From Flagellimonas alvinocaridis (GTDB lineage: Bacteria > Bacteroidota > Bacteroidia > Flavobacteriales > Flavobacteriaceae): DNA of 56,633 bases. The stretch is taken from positions 1-56,633 of the forward strand of contig NZ_SNTZ01000016.1 of assembly GCF_004916895.1 (NCBI RefSeq), written 5' to 3'. A program made the position numbers and the translations under genes. Of this stretch, positions 14,333-23,612 are shown one piece after another (position 1 is the first letter of the stretch; every line of letters starts with the position of its first letter). The notes under the pieces were generated by a model. It worked only from the letters and a program-made list of their open reading frames with translations. It was not told the DNA's origin and made no database searches.

Positions 14333-15118
14333 TTATAAAGTTATCTCTTCGGTGGCACCATTGGGGTAGATTACGGTGGCTTTGTCATCACATGTGCCAT
14401 CGCCAAAATCCACAGTTACCTCGAGTCCGTTTTTGGAAACAACCATGCTTCCAGAAGTGAAGTGACCACATTGGGCATCGGCCTCAATACCGCTGCTTTC
14501 TATGGAATAAGTATTTCCGTTGGCCTGGATGGTCCAAGTACCGGAAAGACCTATGGTAAAGTTTTCCAAGGTTTCACCAAAACTAAAGGTGAAGGTTTTA
14601 TTGCCATTCTCCACGATGGTACTTCCATCGGCCAATTCAATGGTCATATTGCTTGTCACGGTAATCGAAAAGGAATTTCCTTCCATATCGCCATTTACCA
14701 CAAAGTTTCGGGTTCCGTTCAGTTTTATGTTGCCTACATAGAAATCTGTAAAGGTCACGTTAAAAGATGTAGCCTCTCCCCCTGTGTCGTAGGTGGCGGT
14801 CACGGTACCGTTCACATTATCGGTGCCATTTAACACACAATTGTTAAAAGTAGCGGTATATCCTGTCTCGGTATATTCTGCAACATAGCAATCATTGGAT
14901 TTTGATGTTTTTGCGGTTTCACCGTTATCCGCAAAAAGTTCAGCCAAGGCGTTATCGGCAACACTCGCCAATTGGTCGGAAGTTAGAATGGTCTGCACTT
15001 CAACCTGGGTCAATTCTTGATCGTTGGGTGCTTTGGCATCATCACTACAAGATTGCCCAACAAGTAGCGTTAAACTTAAAAAAGCAATTTTACCGAAGTA
15101 TTGTATGGCTTTGTTCAT
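14333..15118 (-). CDS. Secreted lipoprotein, 261 aa
   Basis: The start at 15118 gives a lipoprotein signal peptide (KIAFLSLTLLVGQSCSDD) with the cysteine at about residue 24. The mature part is Thr/Gly/Asn-rich and beta-prone with repeated strands such as GTVTATYDTGG and NSFSITVTSNMTIEL, suggesting an extracellular or periplasmic beta-sandwich. No specific family is recognised. It lies divergent from the next lipoprotein gene. Confidence 0.8.
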   Translation of the reverse strand: MNKAIQYFGKIAFLSLTLLVGQSCSDDAKAPNDQELTQVEVQTILTSDQLASVADNALAELFADNGETAKTSKSNDCYVAEYTETGYTATFNNCVLNGTDNVNGTVTATYDTGGEATSFNVTFTDFYVGNIKLNGTRNFVVNGDMEGNSFSITVTSNMTIELADGSTIVENGNKTFTFSFGETLENFTIGLSGTWTIQANGNTYSIESSGIEADAQCGHFTSGSMVVSKNGLEVTVDFGDGTCDDKATVIYPNGATEEITL

Positions 15119-15265
15119 GTTATATAAGTTTGGGTTCATGCTGCTTTAACGGCAATACATACACTTTAGTGTATTTGTTTGTCATAGATCGATAAAATGT
15201 TTGGGTGTATTTAAGTATTTTGCCTCGAAATGTGTTATTTTGAGATATCAATCTAAAAAGCTATC

Positions 15266-15742
15266 ATGAAAAAATTAAGAAAAGCTTGTCTATACCTTTT
15301 TGTTTTTGCTCTTGTATTGTCTTGTAGCAATGATGATGGGGGCTCTACAAACACGACCAACCTCCAAGTGATAGGGTTATGGGATTTGGCCGAAGTAAAC
15401 GTAAGCTCGTCACAGGATATAGATATGGACGGTTCTTTATCATCCAACCTAATGGATGAATTGGAATGCATTTCCGGCACACTTTTGATTGATGGTGATA
15501 TGGTATGGACCTTTGAGCAGACCAATGTGAGCATTACCGCTATAACCAATGGTCATTTTTTCGCCCAATGTTCTAGCACTGTAGTCGCCACGGGTGCATG
15601 GGCTTCTTCGGAAACTGAAGTCGTATTGCAGGGTAGCGATTTATTGGGAACCTTATCCATAAGTGGTGACCGCCTCATTAAAAATGTTGGGGACGATCTC
15701 CCGGGAATACGAAGTTATGTATATGTGCGTAGGGCGGAATAG
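15266..15742 (+). CDS. Lipocalin-like lipoprotein, 158 aa
   Basis: A lipoprotein signal (LFVFALVLSCSNDDGG) precedes a beta-rich domain beginning QVIGLWDLAEV, the GxW motif typical of small lipocalin-like proteins of Bacteroidota. The role in the outer membrane or periplasm is unknown. Divergently transcribed from the preceding lipoprotein gene. Confidence 0.75.
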   Translation: MKKLRKACLYLFVFALVLSCSNDDGGSTNTTNLQVIGLWDLAEVNVSSSQDIDMDGSLSSNLMDELECISGTLLIDGDMVWTFEQTNVSITAITNGHFFAQCSSTVVATGAWASSETEVVLQGSDLLGTLSISGDRLIKNVGDDLPGIRSYVYVRRAE

Positions 15743-15751
15743 GATTTGAAG

Positions 15752-16411
15752 CTATTCAGGTTTTTGGGCCACAATCACCCACATTTGTTTATCGTTTTCG
15801 CGCTCCCATTTACCATGATCATCAATTTCGGAAACAATCGTAAAACCAGCTTGTTTCAGCTCTTCCCGGACATAATTCGGAGCTAGTGAGTGAGATGCCA
15901 CTTGGGTTTCCCTAGATGTATCGCGAACCCATTCCTTGAGTTTTTCCAGAATCATCACTTTTCCACCGGGTTTCAACGCATTTTTTACATGTTGTAGGAT
16001 TTCTTTATGGGCATCCATTTCATGGTAAGTGTCCATTATAAAGACAAAATCCAACTCCCTTTGTGGCAATTTGGGATCATCATAATCCCCTAATATGGTA
16101 ACAATGTTCCCCAAACTTCTCTTATGGGCATTTTCCCGCAGCTTTTCCAACCGGTCTGAACGGACATCTACCGCGTATACCCTTCCGCCTTCAGATACTT
16201 TTTTGGCTAGATGAATGCTTAAATATCCTTCATGGCAGCCTATATCGGCCACTCTGTCCCCCTGCTCTACCCCTACCATTTTTAGCAAGAATTCGGTTTT
16301 CATCCATAGGTCCCGTTCCTTCCAATCGGTTTCGGTATATTGCCCAAATACCATTAATGGGAAAGAAATCAAAAGCAACAAATAGAGGGAACGGGTGGAT
16401 TCTTTTATCAT
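15752..16411 (-). CDS. Exported class I SAM-dependent methyltransferase
   Basis: A 219-residue protein with a Rossmann methyltransferase fold. Motif I is VADIGCHEGYLS, followed by acidic motif II at YAVDVRSDR, and GDYDDPKLP and DFVFIMDTYHEM further on. The N-terminus carries a convincing signal peptide (SLYLLLLISFPLMVFGQ), which is odd because SAM is cytoplasmic. Motif I has GCHEG where GCGxG is usual. The gene follows the BNR-repeat protein gene after 6 bp, so they are probably cotranscribed. Confidence 0.8.
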   Translation of the reverse strand: MIKESTRSLYLLLLISFPLMVFGQYTETDWKERDLWMKTEFLLKMVGVEQGDRVADIGCHEGYLSIHLAKKVSEGGRVYAVDVRSDRLEKLRENAHKRSLGNIVTILGDYDDPKLPQRELDFVFIMDTYHEMDAHKEILQHVKNALKPGGKVMILEKLKEWVRDTSRETQVASHSLAPNYVREELKQAGFTIVSEIDDHGKWERENDKQMWVIVAQKPE

Positions 16412-16417
16412 ACTTGA

Positions 16418-19400
16418 CTAGTTTTCAATAAGCCCCTGTCCTTCTATCCATGGAGCACCAGCAGCTTTTAGATCAGCTTCAAGGGCAGGTAATGTACTTT
16501 TGACCAAGGTTGATAGTGCTTTTTTGATTTCCTGTAACTGATCATCGGCTCTTTTCAAAGCGGCTTTGTGGTTTCCTGTTGGACCATAGGTATTACCAAG
16601 GGCCACCATACCCACAAAATTGCCATCACCCGGTGTTGGTGCATTGTTCTCCCCTATCTCATTCTTCGCGGGGTTTCCGTTCATTTGTTGATTCAAATCC
16701 AATAGCTGTGTTTTGGCCGCATAAATTTTTGATGAAAGCTCAGCATTGGGGTTCTCAGCTTGATCTAGAGCACGTCTCATTGCATTAACTAGGCTGATGC
16801 TTTTGCCCAACACGGTGTTGGTCGCCGTAAGGTCTTGTTGAAACTGCTGGAAATTAGCCCTGAAGGCGTCTATTTCAGCAATGGGTTTGGATGGCAATGC
16901 ACCTGTACCCAATGCCTTTACCTGAAATGTTTGAGGATTGGATAATGGCTTTAATTCTCCGTCTATCCGTTGATGAAGCTCCACGGAATAGGTTCCTGGT
17001 GTAGCCAAGTAAGGAACTGCAAAATAGTCTTCATCCCCTCCACCTTGAGGACTGTCTAAAGAAATTCCTCCTCGGGATGCATAGGAAAGATCCCATGCTA
17101 CACGGTTGAATCCTTTTTTGTTGGTACCTGAAACGGTATTTACCACTTTGCCCGAACTGTCCTTTACCAAAAGGACCAATGCGGGGTCTTCTTGGGTGGT
17201 TTCTTGAGCTAGTTTGTCCCATCCGGGGAACTGGACATTGCTTTTTTGCTTGTTTAGGTCCTTTTCTTTTTCCGTTCTGATTTCTTTTAAGGATTTCAGT
17301 TTTTCAGGTAGATAGTAAGTAAAGGTGGCCCCAAAAGCTGGATTTTTGGCTGCATATTCAGAATGTCCTTGACCGTACACCTCGTCTTTTTCAATATACC
17401 AATAGGCAGGCTTTACCTTAAACAATGTTGGGGTTGTGGTAGATGAATCAAAATCCCGAAGAGGGGAAATATCATCCAAAACAAAGATTCCACGACCGAA
17501 TGAACCGCCAACAAGATCATCTTCCCTACGTTGAATGGTAATATCCCTAAAAGAAATGGTTGGGACACCTCCATCCAACTTGGTCCAACTACTACCGCCA
17601 TTATTGGTAAAATAGATGCCAAATTCTGTGGCTGCGAACAACATCCCCTTCTTTTTATGATCTTGAACAATTCTCCAAGTAATCAAACGATTGGGTAAAT
17701 TCCCATTGATGAAGTTCCAAGTGTTTCCTTTGTTCGTACTTTTTAGTAAATACGGTTTAAAATCCCCTTCCTTGTGATTATCGAGTACCAAATAAACCGT
17801 GTTTGCATCGTGCAAATCCGCACGAACATCATTAACAAAGGCTCTGCTGGGAACCCCCTTGATGTTACCCAACATGATTTTTTTCCATGAATCCCCTCCA
17901 TTTTCAGTGACTTGTAGTATGCCGTCATCAGTTCCGGCATAAATAAGACCTTCCTGTAGTGGAGATTCTGCCAGTGAGGTGATGGTATTGTAGTTGGACA
18001 TGGCCCCAACATCCCAGGGATTGTCCCAACTTTGTTGGCGTCCCATGATGGGTAATGGCAACCGTTCCTCGTTTCGGGTAAGATCAGATGATATTGGAAT
18101 CCAGTCATCTCCCCTATTTTCCGATTTCCATACCCGGTACGAAGCAAAATACAAACGTTCCGGTTTGTGTGGACTTACCAAAATTGGAGAATCCCAATTG
18201 AATCGCTCAAAAGGATCTCCAGCCTTTGGCTGAGGCTGGATAAAGACCGTTTCACCAGTAGTTTGGTCTATACGCCACAACCAACCTTGTTGAAACTCAC
18301 CATAGGTGATATTAGGATTTCCAGGTTCTGTGGCAGATTGGTGCCCATCAGCCCCGAGAGTAATCCACCAATCCGAATTTAGGATACCGGCCTTGCTCTT
18401 GGTACGAGAAGGCCCACCATGGGAACCGTTATCCTGGGTACCTCCAAAAATATTATAGAAGGGTTCGGCATCATCCACGGCAATCTTATAATATTGGGTC
18501 ACGGGTAGATTGGCAAAGAAACGCCAGGTCTGGGTATCGTCATAGGATTCATATAGGCCGCCATCAGTCCCGAAGAGTACATAATCAGGGTTTGAAGGTT
18601 TAAAGGCCACTGCATGGCTGTCCACATGCTTTTTGTCCTCATTCATTTGTCGGAACGTCTTCCCATGGTCATCCGATATCAAAACGATATAGCTCATGAG
18701 ATACAATCGACCTTCATGATGGGGTGAGGTATACAATTCTTGATAGTAGTGTGGTCCAGTTCCTCCGGAAACTGCATCAGACTGCTTGGTCCATGAAGCT
18801 CCACCGTTTTCTGACATGAAGACCCCTCCTTTTTTACGGTCCAATTCAATGGCTGCATAAACAGTTTCATGATCGAATTGGGAAATGGCCAATCCAATTT
18901 TCCCCAAATTGGAAGTGGGAATACCGCTAGAAAGTTGGGTCCAACTCTCCCCTCCGTCAGTACTTTTGTGGATTCCCGACCCGGGACCTCCACCCATATA
19001 GGCGGCAACGGTCCTATGTCGGTCCCAAGTGGCAGCGTAGAGCACGTCTGGGTTGGTAGGGTCTATGACAAGATCTGTGGCTCCGGTCCATTCACTATTG
19101 CCTAGGGTTCTGTTCCAGGTTTTTCCGCCATCAGTGGTCTTATAGAGACCCCTTTCGCCTCCTTTGGACCATAGTGGTCCTTGGGCCGCGACCCAAACGA
19201 TATCAGAATTTTCAGGATGTACTATGATCTTTGAAATATGCTCGGAAGTTTTAAGTCCCATGTTGTTCCATGACTTTCCTTCATCATGGCTTACATATAC
19301 TCCATCGCCAAAACCTACATGTCTTCCGCCAACATTTTCCCCAGTTCCTATCCAAATGGTACTGGGATTATTGGGGTCTAGCGTGATGCATCCAATGGAA

Positions 19401-19669
19401 TAACTGGATTCCTTTTCAAAAATGGGGGACCAGGTTACCCCAGCATTTACGGTCTTCCATATATTGCCCGAACCAACGGCAACATACCATGTATTTTCAT
19501 TGTTGGGATGTACGGCAATATCGGCAATACGTCCTGATGTCAATGCAGGTCCCAAGTTGCGAAACTCTAGCCCCGCATATGGGGATGGGTCGGTTTTTTG
19601 GGCTTGGAAGGTAAAAATACAGGAGAAAAATAATAGAAATAGCGTGTAGACTTTGTAGTAATGTCCCAT
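16418..19669 (-). CDS. Secreted BNR/VPS10-like repeat protein, 1083 aa
   Basis: A signal peptide (LFLLFFSCIFTFQA) is followed by about 750 residues of beta-propeller built from Asp-box (BNR) repeats such as SHDEGKSWNNM, TTDGGKTWNRT, STDGGESWTQL, SENGGASWTKQ and TENGGDSWKKI. The last 300 residues form a separate region that includes a coiled-coil-like segment. This architecture is a widespread secreted family in Bacteroidota annotated as glycosyl hydrolase or sortilin-like; no catalytic residues can be assigned. It heads a two-gene unit with the exported methyltransferase. Confidence 0.85.
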   Translation of the reverse strand: MGHYYKVYTLFLLFFSCIFTFQAQKTDPSPYAGLEFRNLGPALTSGRIADIAVHPNNENTWYVAVGSGNIWKTVNAGVTWSPIFEKESSYSIGCITLDPNNPSTIWIGTGENVGGRHVGFGDGVYVSHDEGKSWNNMGLKTSEHISKIIVHPENSDIVWVAAQGPLWSKGGERGLYKTTDGGKTWNRTLGNSEWTGATDLVIDPTNPDVLYAATWDRHRTVAAYMGGGPGSGIHKSTDGGESWTQLSSGIPTSNLGKIGLAISQFDHETVYAAIELDRKKGGVFMSENGGASWTKQSDAVSGGTGPHYYQELYTSPHHEGRLYLMSYIVLISDDHGKTFRQMNEDKKHVDSHAVAFKPSNPDYVLFGTDGGLYESYDDTQTWRFFANLPVTQYYKIAVDDAEPFYNIFGGTQDNGSHGGPSRTKSKAGILNSDWWITLGADGHQSATEPGNPNITYGEFQQGWLWRIDQTTGETVFIQPQPKAGDPFERFNWDSPILVSPHKPERLYFASYRVWKSENRGDDWIPISSDLTRNEERLPLPIMGRQQSWDNPWDVGAMSNYNTITSLAESPLQEGLIYAGTDDGILQVTENGGDSWKKIMLGNIKGVPSRAFVNDVRADLHDANTVYLVLDNHKEGDFKPYLLKSTNKGNTWNFINGNLPNRLITWRIVQDHKKKGMLFAATEFGIYFTNNGGSSWTKLDGGVPTISFRDITIQRREDDLVGGSFGRGIFVLDDISPLRDFDSSTTTPTLFKVKPAYWYIEKDEVYGQGHSEYAAKNPAFGATFTYYLPEKLKSLKEIRTEKEKDLNKQKSNVQFPGWDKLAQETTQEDPALVLLVKDSSGKVVNTVSGTNKKGFNRVAWDLSYASRGGISLDSPQGGGDEDYFAVPYLATPGTYSVELHQRIDGELKPLSNPQTFQVKALGTGALPSKPIAEIDAFRANFQQFQQDLTATNTVLGKSISLVNAMRRALDQAENPNAELSSKIYAAKTQLLDLNQQMNGNPAKNEIGENNAPTPGDGNFVGMVALGNTYGPTGNHKAALKRADDQLQEIKKALSTLVKSTLPALEADLKAAGAPWIEGQGLIEN

Positions 19670-19770
19670 GTGTAACAGTTTAGTCGGATTAGCAGTGTAA
19701 TATAACTAAAAGCCTGTATGCCAGTTCTAAAAGAAATGTGAAAAAAACAGTAATCTTAAGCTGAATAGTT

Positions 19771-20190
19771 TCATTTACGGTCTTTGAGGCGATATACAAA
19801 TTTAAGCCCGCTCCAGTCTTCATCAATAGCAGCCACTTTAGTATCCACAAGGCCTATGTAAAGAAAATGCTCTCGAATGTGGTCTCTATTGAGATTCGTT
19901 TGGATTTTGGAAGTACCCTTGGGCCAACTCACCCATAAACTACCGTTAAGTTTTAGGTGTTCTTTGCAAAGCACGGATTGTAGAATCATTTCCTCTTGGG
20001 TAGTTATAAATAGATGGATGAAATCTATTCTGTCTTTTCCGAAGCCCTGTTCAATGTTCAATTTATTGGGAAGGTCGGCAAAAAGACTCCAATATTGTTT
20101 GGGAGCATTTAGAATCAAAACAGAAAAACCTTCTTTAATACCAAGCTTTTTTGCTAGTGGTGTTCCAGAATATCCCGATGCTGCTTTCAT
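19771..20190 (-). CDS. DUF3052 family protein
   Basis: A 139-residue cytoplasmic protein beginning with GYSGTPLAKKLGIKEG and containing LWVSWPKGTSKI and DEDWSGLKFVYR, features of the DUF3052 family. Function unknown. It is divergent from the SRPBCC/ArsR pair, so the shared 100-bp gap may hold control sites for both. Confidence 0.8.
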   Translation of the reverse strand: MKAASGYSGTPLAKKLGIKEGFSVLILNAPKQYWSLFADLPNKLNIEQGFGKDRIDFIHLFITTQEEMILQSVLCKEHLKLNGSLWVSWPKGTSKIQTNLNRDHIREHFLYIGLVDTKVAAIDEDWSGLKFVYRLKDRK

Positions 20191-20289
20191 AATAAATTAA
20201 AATTAAGCAACCAAAAAGTTGCGTAATAGAAAAAGTTTTGTAAATTAGCAACCAATAAGTTGCATGAATATAATCAAAAAACGATAGAT

Positions 20290-20718
20290 ATGAACGATGT
20301 AATTAAAAAAGAACATGTATTTGCCCATCCCATTCAAAAAGTATGGGACGCCATCTCCAAAGCGGAAGAAATTTCCAAGTGGTTTCTCAAAACCGATTTT
20401 AAAGCCGAAAAAGGCTTTAAGTACACCTTTCAGTCCAGTGGTGAGGCCGATTGCACCCAAATTACAGGTGAAGTAAGAAGTGCCGATCCCTACACTTTAA
20501 TTTACACATGGATTGTGAAGGATACCAATGTTGAGACTGTGGTTTGTTGGGAACTTGAAGAAACGGATGAAGGAACCAAATTGTATTTGAAACATTCCGG
20601 TATTTCAAACTATCCCGAAAATTCTGCGGTTACATTCTTCAATAGTTTTGATTCGGGTTGGGAGCACTGTGTGAACGACCTCAAATCATTCTTAAAGGAG
20701 GAAGTACATGCAGGATAA
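20290..20718 (+). CDS. SRPBCC domain protein (AHSA1-like)
   Basis: A 142-residue START-like lipid- or ligand-binding fold: IKKEHVFAHPIQKVWDAISKAEEISKWF at the start is cut across motifs HPIQKVWDAIS and ISKWF, with GWEHCVNDLKSFL at the end, as in AHSA1/polyketide-cyclase-like proteins. The ATG at 20290 is preferred to 20260 because homology begins there. The stop overlaps the start of the ArsR gene by 11 bp, a common pairing in which the regulator controls the SRPBCC gene. Confidence 0.85.
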   Translation: MNDVIKKEHVFAHPIQKVWDAISKAEEISKWFLKTDFKAEKGFKYTFQSSGEADCTQITGEVRSADPYTLIYTWIVKDTNVETVVCWELEETDEGTKLYLKHSGISNYPENSAVTFFNSFDSGWEHCVNDLKSFLKEEVHAG

Positions 20719-21028
20719 TATTACAAAAATCTTCAAGGCTATTGCCGATCCAAAAAGGCGTGAAATATTTCACGCCTTGATCATTGCTTCCTCTGCCCTA
20801 TCCATTACACAGATCTGTGGTCAGTTTAGTATCAGCAGGCAAGGGGTTACCAAGCATATCAAGACCTTGGAGGAGGCTGGTTTGGTTACCATTTCGTCAC
20901 AAGGAAGGGAGCGCTTTTGTATGGCCGATGCACAGCCGCTCAAACAAGTTTCTGAGTGGATGAAATTCTATGAAAAATTCTGGGATGGTGCGTTGGACAA
21001 TTTAGGGGCCTATCTGGATGAAAGCTAA
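20708..21028 (+). CDS. ArsR-family transcriptional regulator
   Basis: A 106-residue winged-helix protein. IADPKRREIFHALI is the typical first helix, and ISRQGVTKHIKTLEEAGLV is the recognition helix and wing. No metal-binding cysteine motif is present, so it probably senses something other than a metal. It is overlapped by the SRPBCC gene and likely autoregulates the pair. Confidence 0.9.
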   Translation: MQDNITKIFKAIADPKRREIFHALIIASSALSITQICGQFSISRQGVTKHIKTLEEAGLVTISSQGRERFCMADAQPLKQVSEWMKFYEKFWDGALDNLGAYLDES

Positions 21029-21089
21029 TGGATTATTCATTACTTCTGTGGATATGACGGGTTAAGCTAAGGATTTGTATTTTAGGGAT

Positions 21090-21740
21090 ATGAATCAAAT
21101 TGGAGCCTTACGGGACATTGTGAAGAATCATCTGCTTGTCCAAATCCAAAATGGGGAGCTGGAAGTGGGCAAAACCATTAATTTGGCCCAACTTTCCCGT
21201 GATATTGGGATAAGCGCCACTCCAATTCGGGAGGCTTTGAGCCAATTGGCCTATGCAGGGGTAATAAAGGCAGTGCGAAATAGAGGCTTTGTCATTGCAC
21301 AATTAAGTGAAAAGGAAGCCAAACACTTGTACGAAACCATAGCGCAACTTGAGGTAATGGCCTTGGAAGATTCCAATTTCAGTGCTGATTCCATGGAAAG
21401 ATTGCGACGCACCTTGCATTTGTTTGATGACGAAAAAGACTCAACGGAGTGTTTACATCTTCGGTTTATGTTTCACAAGCTGTTGGTGCAAGACTGTGCC
21501 AACCCCATTTTATTGCAAACCTTGGACAATTTGAAACTCAGATTACGATTCTACGAGCAAGGTTTGATTCATGACCTTTCCTTTTATGCAGAAATGAATC
21601 AACAAAACGAAGCAATTCTTAGTGCAATCGAAGAAGATAATGTGCCTACAGCAGCCCTTATTTTAAAAATGAATTGGATGACTGTATTGGAATATGTTAC
21701 AAGAAAGATGACATCAAATGGAACAACACGGGTCCAGTAA
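21090..21740 (+). CDS. GntR-family regulator with FCD domain
   Basis: A 216-residue regulator. The N-terminal winged helix has LAQLSRDIGISATPIREALSQLAYAGVI; the recognition part is SATPIREAL. The C-terminal helical FCD-type ligand domain has conserved spaced acids and histidines (FMFHKLLVQ). The ATG at 21090 gives a standard N-terminus. It is near the 3' end of the molybdenum operon, but on the other strand, so a regulatory link is speculative. Confidence 0.85.
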   Translation: MNQIGALRDIVKNHLLVQIQNGELEVGKTINLAQLSRDIGISATPIREALSQLAYAGVIKAVRNRGFVIAQLSEKEAKHLYETIAQLEVMALEDSNFSADSMERLRRTLHLFDDEKDSTECLHLRFMFHKLLVQDCANPILLQTLDNLKLRLRFYEQGLIHDLSFYAEMNQQNEAILSAIEEDNVPTAALILKMNWMTVLEYVTRKMTSNGTTRVQ

Positions 21741-21930
21741 AAAATAATTTGGGCTCCATTACGTTTTGATACAAAAACAGTTTCGATGCAATTTTTGAAC
21801 AAAGAAATAGAAGCGTTGACCAAACGGAAAAAAACCAAGACATTGGTAAAAAGACAAGTGTCCTGCGGTATTTTTCAGGATTTGGATACTGAAGGACTTC
21901 GAATCAATAAAAGTGCTCCTAGAAAATAGG

Positions 21931-23019
21931 CTATTCTTTGAATAGGGATTTGTCCAAACCGGGAATGAGCTCCAATGCATTCTTGTAGTATACCTTTTTA
22001 AGGACTTCATCTGGAAGGTCCAATCCGTACATAGCCCAAAAGGCATGGTATTTTTTGTAATATGGAAAATACTCATCTGCGGTTTCCAACACCCTGAAAT
22101 AGGTGGGGAACTCTTCAGGTTTCCAGCTATCTTTTCCGAATAGTATTCTGTCTTGATATTTAATGAAAAATGCCCGGGCACGTTTAGGTTGACGTCCCAA
22201 CTCGGCAATAATGGCTCCAATACCCACATACATGTTGGGCATTTCTTGCATCATGCCGTCCAATTGGTCTAAATCGTTCGCATACCACCCCATATGCGCA
22301 TTAATGAACTTGGTCTTCGGATGTTTTTTAAACATACGATGTTGTTCGTCAATGATCTGTTGCCATGGGGCTGGGTCTGTTGCGGAGCGTTTCCGCCTGG
22401 GATGGGTCTTTAGCTCCAACCATCGTTCATTGTAGCTGTCCATGGGGTCCCAAAAGGATTTTGGGTCAGCGGAATGAATCAATACTGGAATGCCAAGCTC
22501 AGCACATTTTTCCCAAATGGGGTCTAGCCTAGGGTCATCTACTGCGACTCGCTTGCCATTTACATCATTGTTTCTTAATCCCAAACTTTTATATACTTTC
22601 AATCCTTTGGCTCCACTTTTTACATCCTCATCCAATTGTGCCGCGGCACGTTCTCCCCAATTGGACCCGCCAACGCCGCTAAAATCCACATTGGCAAAAA
22701 TGGCAAACCGATTGGGATAGTGCTGGTTTACATTCCGCAATTTAGCTTTTAGGTCTTCTCCAGACCCACCGCTTAAATTCACCATAATACCCTCATTGAG
22801 CCTGTCCATATCTTTAATCAGTGTAGACAAGTCTTGGGTGTCCATGCGGAACTGGTGACTATGCACATCAATAAAGGTAAACTTGGCGCGTTCTACAGGA
22901 TTTTCAGGAACCACTAAAGTGGATTTTGGATTGTATTCCTCAAATCCCATTTGCTGGGCATTACATTGAAAAAATATTAATATATAAATTAAAGTAATAC
23001 TATAAGTAAATTTATTCAT
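21931..23019 (-). CDS. Amidohydrolase-family lipoprotein or secreted protein
   Basis: A 362-residue TIM-barrel amidohydrolase_2 protein. The signal peptide ends near FFQCNAQQ. Metal-ligand motifs visible are FIDVHSHQF (HxH equivalent), IPVLIHSADP and KFINAHMGWYANDLD, with FGKDSWKPEE late. It is the last gene of the molybdenum operon, 4 bp after the cytidylyltransferase gene, which suggests it acts on the substrate or product of the periplasmic hydroxylase. The actual substrate cannot be told from sequence. Confidence 0.85.
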   Translation of the reverse strand: MNKFTYSITLIYILIFFQCNAQQMGFEEYNPKSTLVVPENPVERAKFTFIDVHSHQFRMDTQDLSTLIKDMDRLNEGIMVNLSGGSGEDLKAKLRNVNQHYPNRFAIFANVDFSGVGGSNWGERAAAQLDEDVKSGAKGLKVYKSLGLRNNDVNGKRVAVDDPRLDPIWEKCAELGIPVLIHSADPKSFWDPMDSYNERWLELKTHPRRKRSATDPAPWQQIIDEQHRMFKKHPKTKFINAHMGWYANDLDQLDGMMQEMPNMYVGIGAIIAELGRQPKRARAFFIKYQDRILFGKDSWKPEEFPTYFRVLETADEYFPYYKKYHAFWAMYGLDLPDEVLKKVYYKNALELIPGLDKSLFKE

Positions 23020-23023
23020 AAGT

Positions 23024-23611
23024 TTATTTATCAGTTAGTTGATTATAATCTTTAAGGGTGTCTATGTCGATTTCCCTTCCATGGGGATTTATGGCTATAC
23101 AATTTTCGATTTGATTTTCAATTACATATTTTGCACCCACATCTAAATTGAGTTGGAGGAGTTCCGGAAAAGCAGCTTTTGGGAAAATTGCAGGAACGCC
23201 CATTTTTTTTCCATAGGAAGTTGTTATGATTTTGGACTTATCTTTTTCAAAACTAACCATTAGCTGATGCAGGTAATTTGCATCCAATAACGGTTGGTCG
23301 GCCAGCATGATCATGATTCCATCCAAAAAATCATTCTTTTCTAAAATGTGGTGCGCGCCAGCGGCGATGGAACTTCCCATTCCCGATTCCCAATTGGGAT
23401 TGTAAATAGATTCGACCTTCTTGGGAATTATATTCTTGATGGTTTCGGCATTGGCCCCAATTACCACTGTTACCGAATCCGATACTTTTCTAGCTTGATC
23501 GATAGCATGTCCTAAGAGCGTGGTGTTTTTCCAAGGAAGGAGCTGTTTGGCCTTATCCTTCATTCGGGAAGAGGCCCCCGCTGCCAATACTAGAATGGAA
23601 ATTTCGGCCAT
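23024..23611 (-). CDS. Molybdenum cofactor cytidylyltransferase-like (MocA/MobA family)
   Basis: A 195-residue nucleotidyltransferase with the N-terminal signature LVLAAGASSRMKDKAKQLLPW, here read as AAGASSRM plus KQLLPW, and LADQPLL for the metal-binding aspartate. MocA-type enzymes join CTP to molybdopterin for xanthine-dehydrogenase-family hydroxylases. The hydroxylase and xdhC in the same operon support the CTP assignment, with the separate mobA at 27634 as the second transferase. Confidence 0.85.
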   Translation of the reverse strand: MAEISILVLAAGASSRMKDKAKQLLPWKNTTLLGHAIDQARKVSDSVTVVIGANAETIKNIIPKKVESIYNPNWESGMGSSIAAGAHHILEKNDFLDGIMIMLADQPLLDANYLHQLMVSFEKDKSKIITTSYGKKMGVPAIFPKAAFPELLQLNLDVGAKYVIENQIENCIAINPHGREIDIDTLKDYNQLTDK

Positions 23612-23612
23612 A

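Noticed and set aside
21786..21929. 47-residue basic plus-strand ORF after the GntR gene
   Set aside because: No motif, no paralogue and no clear promoter; it is more likely chance coding in the intergenic gap, though it cannot be excluded.
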